Shown in pieces: positions 14,064 through 21,208 of a stretch of 32,306 nucleotides of DNA. Positions within the stretch are counted from its first letter, which is position 1. The number at the start of each line of letters is the position of its first letter. The stretch lies in assembly GCA_964421005.1 (NCBI GenBank), contig CAYQUV010000005.1:1-32306 (forward strand), given 5' to 3'. A program made the translations under genes and the position numbers. The notes under the pieces are model-generated. The model was not told the DNA's origin. It was given only the letters and a program-made list of their open reading frames with translations, and did not search any database. Source of the stretch: CAYQUV01 sp964421005. GTDB taxonomy: Bacteria; Patescibacteriota; Minisyncoccia; Minisyncoccales; CG1-02-41-26.

Positions 14064-14378
14064 ATGAAATTCAAGATTGGAATTGCCGTGGGATTAATTG
14101 TTGGATTATCTATTTTACTGGAAATCTTCACCCCCAATATTCATGCCTTTGATATTCCGGTGGAAATAATATGGATAGCAGGGCTGCTGGTAACCATTGC
14201 TAATTTGTTCCATAAACTGGAACACTCTGGAGAATGGCACACTACGGGCCCCGGTGGAGTCGGATATTACAGGAAAGACGAGAAAAAATCTTCTTCAACA
14301 GTAGACGGTTTTTCTCTGGGATTCGGGATTGTCGCTCTTTGTCTGGTCATTATCTTTATTGCCTTAGAAATTCTCTAA
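14064..14378 (+). CDS. small multi-span membrane protein (104 aa)
   Basis: No named family. Membrane helices at about residues 4-22 (IGIAVGLIVGLSILLEIFT), 32-48 (VEIIWIAGLLVTIANLF) and 83-103 (GFGIVALCLVIIFIALEIL). Between helices 2 and 3 lies a polar loop with His and Gly-Pro (HKLEHSGEWHTTGPGGVGYYRKDEKK). Shine-Dalgarno AAGGAG (14051-14056) lies 7 bases before the ATG. It has its own strong promoter and a perfect terminator, the same design as the two paralogs at 7319 and 7689, though it is not related to them in sequence. The histidines and the Gly-Tyr-Tyr motif could be a binding loop; nothing more can be said. Confidence 0.82.
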   Translation: MKFKIGIAVGLIVGLSILLEIFTPNIHAFDIPVEIIWIAGLLVTIANLFHKLEHSGEWHTTGPGGVGYYRKDEKKSSSTVDGFSLGFGIVALCLVIIFIALEIL

Positions 14379-14392
14379 AACAATAATCAATC

Positions 14393-14430
14393 AGGCGTAT
14401 TCATATCAAAATTGAATACGCCTTTTTTAT
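14393..14430 (+). terminator. perfect 11-bp intrinsic terminator
   Basis: AGGCGTATTCA (14393-14403) pairs perfectly with TGAATACGCCT (14413-14423), followed by a T run. It ends the 104-aa membrane protein unit. Confidence 0.92.
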
Positions 14431-14532
14431 TTTCGGATATATAATATTACTGACTGTTACGATGCTATTTATACCATTCATTCTTGTGAATAATGTTATG
14501 GATACTCTCATCAACAATCTCATTAATTAGTA

Positions 14533-14561
14533 TTGACTTTTTAGAGATAATGTGGTAATTT
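14533..14561 (+). promoter_or_regulatory. promoter of the sortase gene with short leader
   Basis: TTGACT (14533-14538, five of six), 17-base spacer, and TAATTT (14556-14561) preceded by TGG, an extended -10 element. The predicted start near 14568 lies about 9 bases before ATG 14577, too short for a normal ribosome site. Confidence 0.55.
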
Positions 14562-14576
14562 AAAAATTATATAAAA

Positions 14577-15332
14577 ATGTTAAAGATAGTGGAAAAAATC
14601 AAACCTTTCTGGAAACCATTTATTTTTTTATTTCTGATATTTTTTTTAATTGCCAACCGGAACACAGTCTCCAGGGTTCTTCCTTATTTCAATTACAGGG
14701 TTATTTATTCGGTATTTTCTAATTTGGCAGAAGAAATAACCTCGCCCTCGAAAGATTTAACAAGAACCTTCAGAGACAAACAGAATATTGATATGGTAGA
14801 GAAAAATATGATAGAGGAGAAAAATGAAAACAGAAAGGGGAAAGAAGACAAAATTAATGACGAGTATAATTATTATAAAGAAAATATCATTGAGATTCCT
14901 AAAATCGGAATAATTTCTCCGATTGTTTTTTCCCAGGAGTATGATAAAGAAGTTCTTGAAGAAATTTTAAAAGAGGGAGTTCTTCATTACCCAGATTCGG
15001 CTTTGCCGGGCGAGAAGGGCCTGATTATAATTTTAGGACACAGTGCTCCCGAGAATTGGCCCAAGGTAAATTACGATTGGGTTTTCTCCGATTTGAACAA
15101 ACTGGAAAAAGGGGATATAGTTTACATTTATTTCAATGAGCATCAATACGATTACATAGTCAGAAACAAATTTTTTCTTGAAAAGGGAGAAGAAATTCCT
15201 TCCCTCGGTTTGGAGAATAAGTTGATAAATTCCGAAAATGAATCAGCAAATTCCGAATCAATTTTAATATTATTAACCTGTTGGCCTCCGGGCAAAGACC
15301 AGAAGAGAATCGCTATTGAGGCAGTGTTGTAA
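14577..15332 (+). CDS. sortase family transpeptidase
   Basis: A membrane-anchored sortase. One N-terminal helix (about 12-27, FWKPFIFLFLIFFLIAN), a long charged stalk (60-95) and the sortase barrel. The catalytic triad is in place: His155 in ILGHSAPENW, Cys235 in LLTCWPPG and Arg244 in QKRIAIEAVL. Sortases cut a C-terminal sorting motif and join the protein to the wall or to another protein. The next gene encodes a surface protein, but it lacks an LPxTG-type signal, so the substrate may be elsewhere. Class cannot be fixed; the LTCWPPG ending resembles the short sortases common in CPR genomes. 251 residues. Confidence 0.88.
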   Translation: MLKIVEKIKPFWKPFIFLFLIFFLIANRNTVSRVLPYFNYRVIYSVFSNLAEEITSPSKDLTRTFRDKQNIDMVEKNMIEEKNENRKGKEDKINDEYNYYKENIIEIPKIGIISPIVFSQEYDKEVLEEILKEGVLHYPDSALPGEKGLIIILGHSAPENWPKVNYDWVFSDLNKLEKGDIVYIYFNEHQYDYIVRNKFFLEKGEEIPSLGLENKLINSENESANSESILILLTCWPPGKDQKRIAIEAVL

Positions 15333-15358
15333 AAAAAATTAGGTATTATTATAAAAAT

Positions 15359-16492
15359 ATGAACAAATCAATAATCAATTTAATAAATCAATGTTTAATG
15401 CTCACTTTGCTTGTAATTCCCGGACCTCCATTGCTTCCTGTTGGAGACATGGATTTTAAAATCCCGGTTCATTCTATTAATTTTATTGCTTCAATGTCTC
15501 CAATATTTTCTATGGGTGGTTATTCCAAACCTACTATCATTACCATAGATGCTCAGAATATTACTGAAACCTCCGCTAGTTTAAGAGGACAGATAACTAA
15601 CAGAGGAGGTTCCTCTGATTTGGAGGCGTGGTTTGATTATGGAAAAACTGCTTCTTATGGAAAAAGCACTCTTAAAAAATACAACATTAGAAGAAAAGGC
15701 ATTATTTCGACCACTGTTTCCGGTTTATCTGCCTGCACTGTTTATCATTTCAGAGGGGTTTCAAAAAATGACTGGGGGATTTCATACGGTGCCGACAAAA
15801 CATTTAAAACAAAATGTCCTTCTTTTATTACCAGAATATCGGTCAAGAATTTATCTCGGGGAGATACGGTCTGGTATAAGGTTTTAAGAGCAGATCCCTC
15901 TGACCAATTACTTTTTAAAATAGATGTCGGAGCAGCAGGTGATACAGACTTGGAAAATGTAAAAGTCAAACTTAATTTAGCTTCAAATATAATTTATCGG
16001 GGAGACCTCAAGATAGACGATGAAGCCAGTGATAAAAATATCACTACCGAAGCAATAGAATTGGGAGATATAATTCAGGGGAGAGCAAAGAAACTTACTT
16101 TTAAAGCCAAGGTAGCTTCGAAAGATAAGTTTTCCAGCAATAGCGAGTTAATCAGCACTGTTTTAGCTTATAATAACCAGATTTCTGATAGTGCCAACTG
16201 TAGAATTATAGTTGATACAGGCACCAATACGGGCATCAACACAGATGGCAGTTCGGGAGATACAACAAATAATTCTCAAACTGCCAGTCAAATCAGCACT
16301 GGAATATCCGGCGGAATTTTAAATTCCATTTTATTCCCTCTCAGCATTGCCTTTTTGTTAGTCTGGATTTTCAGAGGCAAACTTGTCGGTCTGGATAAAT
16401 GGATGGAGCTTAGAAAAGAGCAAACTGCCAAGTACCGTGCGGAAAAAGAACTGAAGAAAAAAATTAAGCAAATTAAAAAAGATATTCTCTAA
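15359..16492 (+). CDS. surface protein with FN3-like and DUF11-like domains
   Basis: 377 residues. A hydrophobic N-terminal segment (about 7-25) acts as signal or anchor. Residues about 58-150 fit a fibronectin type III-like repeat common in CPR surface proteins: DAQNITETSASLRGQITNRGG ... WFDYGKTASYG ... VSGLSACTVYHFRGVSKNDWG ... DKTFKTKCP. Residues about 152-275 fit the DUF11/conserved repeat type (LLFKIDVGAAGDTDLENVKVKL ... LGDIIQGRAKKLTFKAKV). A Ser/Thr/Gly/Asn-rich linker leads to a transmembrane helix (about 315-335) and a 40-residue basic coiled-coil tail that should be cytosolic. No LPxTG sorting motif precedes that helix. It follows the sortase by 26 bases. Confidence 0.82.
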   Translation: MNKSIINLINQCLMLTLLVIPGPPLLPVGDMDFKIPVHSINFIASMSPIFSMGGYSKPTIITIDAQNITETSASLRGQITNRGGSSDLEAWFDYGKTASYGKSTLKKYNIRRKGIISTTVSGLSACTVYHFRGVSKNDWGISYGADKTFKTKCPSFITRISVKNLSRGDTVWYKVLRADPSDQLLFKIDVGAAGDTDLENVKVKLNLASNIIYRGDLKIDDEASDKNITTEAIELGDIIQGRAKKLTFKAKVASKDKFSSNSELISTVLAYNNQISDSANCRIIVDTGTNTGINTDGSSGDTTNNSQTASQISTGISGGILNSILFPLSIAFLLVWIFRGKLVGLDKWMELRKEQTAKYRAEKELKKKIKQIKKDIL

Positions 16493-16503
16493 TATAAACC
16501 AAT

Positions 16504-16684
16504 TGTGGATAATCTGTGGAAAAAATCCCTTAAGAACAAGGGGTTTTTTCTTATTTTTCCTTTATTTTCAATAAAAATTTCTATTGATAGTAAATGGTTG
16601 ACAATGGTCTTAAAATGGAATAAAAAGGAAATAGATGGGAAATTGTGGATAAATATGGGGATAACTAAGGAGTTTTGTGGATAA
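16504..16684 (+). promoter_or_regulatory. DnaA-box cluster upstream of mraZ
   Basis: The spacer before mraZ holds three exact copies of TGTGGATAA, the complement of the DnaA box TTATCCACA, at 16504-16512, 16644-16652 and 16676-16684. Two one-mismatch copies lie at 16515-16523 (TGTGGAAAA) and 16656-16664 (TGGGGATAA). All point the same way. Between them lies an AT-rich tract and a possible promoter (TTGACA at 16598-16603 with TAAAAA at 16621-16626). A TATAAA at 16691-16696 just after the last box could be a nearer -10. This fits DnaA control of the division cluster, or less likely a replication origin. Confidence 0.75.
16520..16549 (+). terminator. intrinsic terminator after the surface protein gene
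   Basis: AAAAATCCCTT (16521-16531) pairs with AAGGGGTTTTT (16538-16548), with an AAGAAC loop and a T run. The A run on the 5' side means it can also act for the opposite strand. Confidence 0.85.
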
Positions 16685-16718
16685 TTCAATTATAAATTAG
16701 CAAATCTGTAACAAATAC

Positions 16719-17162
16719 ATGTTCAATTCTATGTTCCTCGGAGAATACAATTATACAATTGATGAAAAAAAGAGACTGGCTATTCCTGCCAAATTCAGAC
16801 AGATTTTAGGCAAAAAGGCAGTTATTACCCGAGGTCTTGATAATTGTCTTTTTCTGTATCCAGTGAGAGAGTGGACAAAACTAGCCAAAAAACTCTCCCA
16901 ACTGCCTTTATCACAAGCAGATGCTAGAGGATTTGTCAGAATAATGCTGGCCGGAGCAATGGAAGTAAATTTAGACAGACTTGGAAGAATTTTAATTCCC
17001 GATTATTTAAAAAAATATGCCTCTTTAAAAAAGAGGGCGGTAGTTGCCGGGTTATACAACCGGGTTGAAATTTGGGACGAAAAGAACTGGCAGAACTATA
17101 AACAAAAAACTGAAAAAGAAGCGGGGGACATAGCAGAAAGATTAAAAGAATTAGGCGTTTAA
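16719..17162 (+). CDS. mraZ: transcriptional regulator MraZ
   Basis: First gene of the division and cell wall cluster, 147 residues. Two SpoVT-AbrB-like halves are visible: DEKKRLAIPAKFRQIL (about 16-31) and the second DRLGRILIPDYLKKYA (about 87-102), each with the (D)xxGRxxIP signature. MraZ binds repeats ahead of its own operon and represses it. The usual GTGGG-type repeats (MraZ boxes) were not clearly seen upstream; instead GTGGAT boxes occur, as parts of DnaA boxes, so GTGG(A/G) repeats could serve both proteins. ATG 16719 is used; ATG 16731 (after four codons) is possible. It is followed by rsmH after one base. Confidence 0.95.
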   Translation: MFNSMFLGEYNYTIDEKKRLAIPAKFRQILGKKAVITRGLDNCLFLYPVREWTKLAKKLSQLPLSQADARGFVRIMLAGAMEVNLDRLGRILIPDYLKKYASLKKRAVVAGLYNRVEIWDEKNWQNYKQKTEKEAGDIAERLKELGV

Positions 17163-17163
17163 T

Positions 17164-18090
17164 ATGACTCACATTCCCTGTCTTCAGAAAGAAGTTTTAG
17201 ATTATTTTAAGCCCTGTCCGAACGACAATTTTATTGATGCGACATGCGGGGAAGGAGGTCATACGATATCTCTCTTGAAAAAGAACGGACCTATGGGAAA
17301 AGTATTGGCGCTTGAGTTAGATACCGAATTGTATAGAGAACTGAAAAAAGAACTGAAAAAGCGGTTAGGAGAAATTCAAAAAAGATTGCTCTTAATAAAC
17401 GATTCTTATGTCAACTTGAAAGAAATCGTTGAAAAATACGGCTTTAAGCAGGTTAAGGGGATTCTCTTTGACCTTGGTATGTCAAGCTGGCACCTGGAGA
17501 AATCAAAAAGAGGATTCAGTTTCAAAAGAAAAGAACCTCTGGATATGAGATATGATACAAATCAAGATTTAAAAGCAGAAGAAATTGTCAATAGGTTTCC
17601 TCAAGAAGAGATTGAAAGAATCTTGAGAGAATATGGCGGAGAACGATTTTCAAGGAGAATTGCCCGACAAATAGTGGAAGCCAGAAAAGAAAATCCGATA
17701 AAAAATACCTTTCAACTGGTAGAAATAATCAAGAAAGCCTATCCCCGAAGTTATCAAAAAAGAAAAATTCATACGAGAAAGATTCATCCTGCCACCAGAA
17801 CTTTTCAGGCCTTAAGAATCGCTGTCAATCGAGAATTGGATAACCTGGAAAAAGTTCTTCCCCAAACTATTGAAATTTTAGAAGAAAAAGGGAAATTAGC
17901 GGTTATTTCTTTCCATTCAGGTGAAGATAGGCTCGTTAAAAACTTTTTAAAAGATAGTGAAAAAAAAGGTCTTTTAAAAATATTAACCAAAAAGCCGATT
18001 TTTCCTTCCTTAAAGGAGATTGAAAAAAATCCAAGAGCAAGGTCGGCTCGACTCAGAGTGGCCCAAAAAATACGGGCATTAAAAAAGTAG
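17164..18090 (+). CDS. rsmH: 16S rRNA (cytosine-1402 N4)-methyltransferase RsmH
   Basis: Methylates N4 of C1402 in the ribosomal P site. Full length (308). HIPCLQKEVLDYF at the start, SAM motif FIDATCGEGGHTISLL (23-38), ILFDLGMSSWHLEKSKRGFSFKRKEPLDMRYD, the RTFQALRIAVNRELDNLEKVLP helix and the catalytic-region strand LAVISFHSGEDRLVKNFL are all typical. The C-terminal NPRARSARLRVAQKI block is present. It starts one base after the mraZ stop, so the two are coupled, in the usual mraZ-rsmH-ftsL-ftsI order. Confidence 0.97.
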   Translation: MTHIPCLQKEVLDYFKPCPNDNFIDATCGEGGHTISLLKKNGPMGKVLALELDTELYRELKKELKKRLGEIQKRLLLINDSYVNLKEIVEKYGFKQVKGILFDLGMSSWHLEKSKRGFSFKRKEPLDMRYDTNQDLKAEEIVNRFPQEEIERILREYGGERFSRRIARQIVEARKENPIKNTFQLVEIIKKAYPRSYQKRKIHTRKIHPATRTFQALRIAVNRELDNLEKVLPQTIEILEEKGKLAVISFHSGEDRLVKNFLKDSEKKGLLKILTKKPIFPSLKEIEKNPRARSARLRVAQKIRALKK

Positions 18091-18098
18091 TTAAAAAT

Positions 18099-18461
18099 AT
18101 GAAAAGTCAAACTTCAATCTTAATTTTTCCGATTTTTTCCCGAGTCAATAATTTCTCTCTACCAAAAAGAAGAACTCTTTATTTAATTTTATTGGCGCTC
18201 TCTGTTTCAATTTTGTGCCTCCTGGGCTTTTATCTTTTTCAAATTGAAAAATTAACTAAAGAAAGTTATTTAGTTAAAACTTATAACCAGAAGATAGATA
18301 TTTTGTCCAAAGAAAATTTGGCTCTTGAAAAGAAATACTTTCAATTGTTTTCTCTGGAAAATGTTGAAGAGAAGATAAAAAATCTTAACTTTGTAGAAGT
18401 TTCTGAAATAAAATATATTCCTATATCCTCTGATTATCTGGTAAGAAAGACCAGTCAATAA
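18099..18461 (+). CDS. ftsL: FtsL-like septum protein
   Basis: A 120-residue bitopic protein in the position of ftsL, between rsmH and ftsI. The topology is right: short basic cytosolic tail, one membrane helix (about 27-47, LYLILLALSVSILCLLGFYLF), then an extracellular coiled coil (LTKESYLVKTYNQKIDILSKENLALEKKYFQL) and a final LENVEEKIKNLNFVEVSEIKYIP, like the FtsL/DivIC end of the zipper. FtsL sequence is poorly conserved, so the assignment rests on place and topology. FtsL with FtsB/DivIC activates the septal synthase FtsW-FtsI. A DivIC protein would look the same. Confidence 0.75.
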   Translation: MKSQTSILIFPIFSRVNNFSLPKRRTLYLILLALSVSILCLLGFYLFQIEKLTKESYLVKTYNQKIDILSKENLALEKKYFQLFSLENVEEKIKNLNFVEVSEIKYIPISSDYLVRKTSQ

Positions 18462-18485
18462 TAATGATAATGAAAAGCTTTTAAA

Positions 18486-20174
18486 ATGAAGAACTGGAAA
18501 ATAAAAATTATTTTCTTTTTTTTAGTTTGTTTCTCTCTTTTAATTATTTACAGATTATATTATCTCCAAATTAAAAAAGGAGAGTATTACGAAGCTCTGG
18601 CTTTAGGGCAGCAGGTTTCATTTAAAGAAATCAGAGGGGAAAGGGGAGAGGTTTTTTTTAATGATGAAAAAACTCCTTTGGCTCAAACTAAAAAGAAAAA
18701 CCTGGTTTATATTTTCCCTCAAAAAATTCCTCAGGAAAATTGGGAAGAAATGGCTGAAATAATAGGAGAAATCCTCGGAGAAGAAAAAGAGAATCTCCTT
18801 TCTTCTTTTAAAAAGGGCAATGTTTTAAAAAGAGAGATTTCAAAAGATGCCCTTAATAAAATAAAAGAAGCCGAAATTACGGGAATCTCTACCGACGAAG
18901 TCTGGGCAAGGTTTTACCCTCAGGAAGAATTAGCCTCGCATGTAATCGGTTTTTTAAATTCCGAAGGAGAAGGCCAATACGGGATAGAAGGTTATTATGA
19001 TAAAATTTTGAGAGGCAAAGATAGTTTTCAAAAGGAGTTAAGGTCGGCTTTTGGTTATTTGAATTTCTGGGATAATCTTAACGAACCAATTTCAAAAAAG
19101 GACCTTTCAAAGGGAGCGTCTCTTTTTTTAACTCTTGATTATAACATCCAATATTTTTCTGAGAAATTACTAAAAAAAGCAAAAGAGAAATTTGATATTG
19201 ATTCTGGCCAGATCATAGTTACCGATCCTTCAACAGGTAAAATCTTAGCTATGGCAATCTTCCCGAGTTTTAATTCCAACAGATATGGAGAAGAAAAAGA
19301 ACTTGAAATATTTCTCAATCCTGTTTTGCAAAAACTTTTTGAGCCAGGTTCGATTTTTAAACCAATAACTTTCGCCCAGGGACTTGAAGAAAATCTGATA
19401 ACTCCTGAAACAACTTATATAGATAAAGGTTTTGTCGAACTCGGCGGTCCCCCTATTTACAATTTTCAAAGAAGAGTATGGGGCGAACAGAGCATGACCG
19501 ATGTCTTGGAAGAATCAATTAATACCGGAGCAGTTTTTGTCCAACAGGAAATCGGCAAGGAGAAATTTCTTGGGTATCTGGAAAAGTTTGGCTTTTTTGA
19601 AAAAACGGGAATTGACCTACAAGGGGAAATCTTTTCCGAAAACAAACCTCTAATTAGAGGATATCCCAGAGATTTAGCCACAGCCAGTTTTGGGCAAGGA
19701 ATTCAAGTAACTCCTGTTCAACTCGTTAGAGCATTCGGGGCTATAGCAAACGGAGGAAATTTAATGCGTCCTTTTATTGTTGAAAAAATTGTTAAGGCTA
19801 ACGGAGAAGTTATTGAAACCGCTCCTGAGGTTCAGAGAAAAGTTATTTCTCAAACAACAGCAGCCAAACTAACTTCTATGTTAATAAGCGTGGTAGAAAA
19901 TGGCTCTGGCAGAAGAGCACAAATTCCTGGTTATTATATCACCGGGAAAACAGGAACAGCCCAGGTTCCCTCAAAGAACGGGAAAGGGTATTCGGAAACA
20001 GAAACAATCCAAAGTTTCATTGGTTTTTTTCCTGCTTTGAATCCTCAAGTTTTGATTTTTATAAAATTAGACAACCCAAAAGGAGTAGAAACAGCCGGAT
20101 ATTCGGCCGCTCCTTTGTTTAGAGAGTTGGCAAAATACATTATTGGTCTCTGGCAAATTCCACCAACCCAATAA
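18486..20174 (+). CDS. ftsI: penicillin-binding protein, FtsI/PBP2-type transpeptidase
   Basis: Class B penicillin-binding protein of 562 residues, the septal cross-linking enzyme. One membrane helix at about 5-24 (WKIKIIFFFLVCFSLLIIYRLY), a dimerisation domain (RGERGEVF, YPQEELASHVIGF) and the transpeptidase domain. Catalytic motifs: SxxK = Ser289-Ile-Phe-Lys292 (in EPGSIFKP), SxN = Ser344-Ile-Asn346 and KTG = Lys488-Thr-Gly490 (GKTGTAQVP). No PASTA domains at the C-terminus. It is the last gene in the cluster; ftsW, murE, murF and mraY do not follow, unlike the classical order. Confidence 0.95.
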   Translation: MKNWKIKIIFFFLVCFSLLIIYRLYYLQIKKGEYYEALALGQQVSFKEIRGERGEVFFNDEKTPLAQTKKKNLVYIFPQKIPQENWEEMAEIIGEILGEEKENLLSSFKKGNVLKREISKDALNKIKEAEITGISTDEVWARFYPQEELASHVIGFLNSEGEGQYGIEGYYDKILRGKDSFQKELRSAFGYLNFWDNLNEPISKKDLSKGASLFLTLDYNIQYFSEKLLKKAKEKFDIDSGQIIVTDPSTGKILAMAIFPSFNSNRYGEEKELEIFLNPVLQKLFEPGSIFKPITFAQGLEENLITPETTYIDKGFVELGGPPIYNFQRRVWGEQSMTDVLEESINTGAVFVQQEIGKEKFLGYLEKFGFFEKTGIDLQGEIFSENKPLIRGYPRDLATASFGQGIQVTPVQLVRAFGAIANGGNLMRPFIVEKIVKANGEVIETAPEVQRKVISQTTAAKLTSMLISVVENGSGRRAQIPGYYITGKTGTAQVPSKNGKGYSETETIQSFIGFFPALNPQVLIFIKLDNPKGVETAGYSAAPLFRELAKYIIGLWQIPPTQ

Positions 20175-20177
20175 CAA

Positions 20178-20211
20178 GCCGATAGCATCGGCAATATCCG
20201 ATAGCATCGGC
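20178..20211 (+). repeat. two tandem small palindromes after ftsI
   Basis: CCGATAGCATCGG occurs twice, at 20179-20191 and 20198-20210, 19 bases apart. Each is a small hairpin of CCGAT/ATCGG around AGC; the first extends to six pairs (GCCGAT/ATCGGC). No T run follows, so they are not plain terminators. The first begins four bases after the ftsI stop. They may stabilise the 3' end of the division-cluster mRNA or belong to a dispersed repeat family. Confidence 0.8.
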
Positions 20212-20351
20212 AACATTAAAGAGTATAATTTTAGCAAAATGAAGACTAAAAGTTGTTTTTTGGGGAATTTTTGTTAAAATGTTAAAAATAAAACTATTAC
20301 TCAAGATTCTTCAAGGGTTAAGATAGCAATATTTTTCAATTACCAAAATTT

Positions 20352-20424
20352 GGCCCCATCGTCTAATGGTTTAGGACATCACTCTCTCACAGTGGAAATA
20401 CCGGTTCGAATCCGGTTGGGGCCA
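20352..20424 (+). tRNA. tRNA-Glu (anticodon CTC)
   Basis: Acceptor stem GGCCCCA (20352-20358) pairs with TGGGGCC (20417-20423); discriminator A20424. Anticodon loop CTCTCAC with anticodon CTC, stem TCACT/AGTGG with one wobble pair. The T arm CCGGTTCGAATCCGG is standard. The rest of the ftsI-to-20491 gap holds the two palindromes and AT-rich sequence with no further gene seen. Confidence 0.95.
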
Positions 20425-20490
20425 CTTCAAACATTTTTTGAGGATTTATTTTAAAGGTCAAACTAAAGAAAATTTTATAAATTTATAAAA

Positions 20491-21123
20491 ATGAAAAACA
20501 AAAAATTGATAAATTCATCTGGACAAATCCCAAAAGGGCTTTTAATTTTAGTCGGATTAATTATTCTTGTTTTAATAATTGCTTTTATAATAGTTAAATT
20601 ATTTTCGGGGCCAGAAGAAACGCCCACCCCGACAGAAGAAGAGGGGAAAGAAGAACAAGGACAAGAAGTTCAGGAACCTGTCTATGAAGTAATAATAGAT
20701 GATATAAGGTTTGTTTTTCAGAAAGCAAAAGATAAAGGAAATATACTTAGAGGAAGTGAGAGCAAGTACCCTGAACGCCAAGAAGATTTATTTACCAAAG
20801 AAAGATTTATAGAAGTCACAATAGGAGCTCAAAACGTAGGAAAAGAGATTATAACGGAAGCCGATAAAAAATGGAGTCTCGGAGAAATAATTGACGGTGA
20901 AGGAAGGCATTTTCAAGCGCTTAAAAGAGAAGCAGATCCTTGGATTTCAGAAGAAAGTGATTGCGGAGCAGCCCTTAAACCTGCTTTTACTCCAACACCT
21001 TGTACAAAAATATATGAGGTAGCAAAAGTTTCTACTGACTTGAAAGTTAAAGTTCTCGTTGAAGAGAAGGGTATTGCTACTTCTGGAAAAAGAGAAGCTC
21101 TAATTGACCTGAAATTATATTAA
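20491..21123 (+). CDS. membrane-anchored DUF4352-like protein (210 aa)
   Basis: A single N-terminal membrane helix (about 15-38, GLLILVGLIILVLIIAFIIVKLF), an acidic Pro/Thr/Glu linker (EETPTPTEEEGKEEQG) and a 150-residue external domain. The domain pattern, YEVIIDDIRFVFQKAKDKGN ... ERFIEVTIGAQNVGKEIITEADKKWSLGEIIDGEGRHFQA ... and a closing strand (REALIDLKLY), is that of the DUF4352 immunoglobulin-like fold found in bacterial surface lipoproteins. Two cysteines (in SDCGAALKP and TPCTKI) could form a disulphide. Start at ATG 20491; no clear Shine-Dalgarno. Role unknown, probably exposed at the cell surface. Confidence 0.8.
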   Translation: MKNKKLINSSGQIPKGLLILVGLIILVLIIAFIIVKLFSGPEETPTPTEEEGKEEQGQEVQEPVYEVIIDDIRFVFQKAKDKGNILRGSESKYPERQEDLFTKERFIEVTIGAQNVGKEIITEADKKWSLGEIIDGEGRHFQALKREADPWISEESDCGAALKPAFTPTPCTKIYEVAKVSTDLKVKVLVEEKGIATSGKREALIDLKLY

Positions 21124-21131
21124 ATAAAAAG

Positions 21132-21161
21132 GCAAAGATTATAATAGCAAAGATTATAATA
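21132..21161 (+). repeat. 15-bp tandem repeat containing two TATAAT boxes
   Basis: GCAAAGATTATAATA is present twice in tandem (21132-21146, 21147-21161). Each unit carries a TATAAT. No good -35 lies at the right distance upstream, and the better promoter for the next gene starts just after (21167). Confidence 0.8.
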
Positions 21162-21166
21162 ATTGA

Positions 21167-21196
21167 TTGACAGAGATGATTGAAAAGAGGTAAAAT
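21167..21196 (+). promoter_or_regulatory. promoter of nnrD giving a leaderless mRNA
   Basis: TTGACA (21167-21172, perfect), 18-base spacer, TAAAAT (21191-21196, five of six). Transcription should begin near 21203, about 5 bases before ATG 21209. Confidence 0.68.
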
Positions 21197-21208
21197 TAAA
21201 TAATAATC

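Noticed and set aside
16493..16718. Firm call of a replication origin
   Set aside because: DnaA boxes are present but dnaA, dnaN and a skew switch cannot be shown in this window; kept as a regulatory region.
20178..20211. Short palindromic repeats as a CRISPR array
   Set aside because: Only two 13-base units with a 6-base gap, no spacers and no cas genes.
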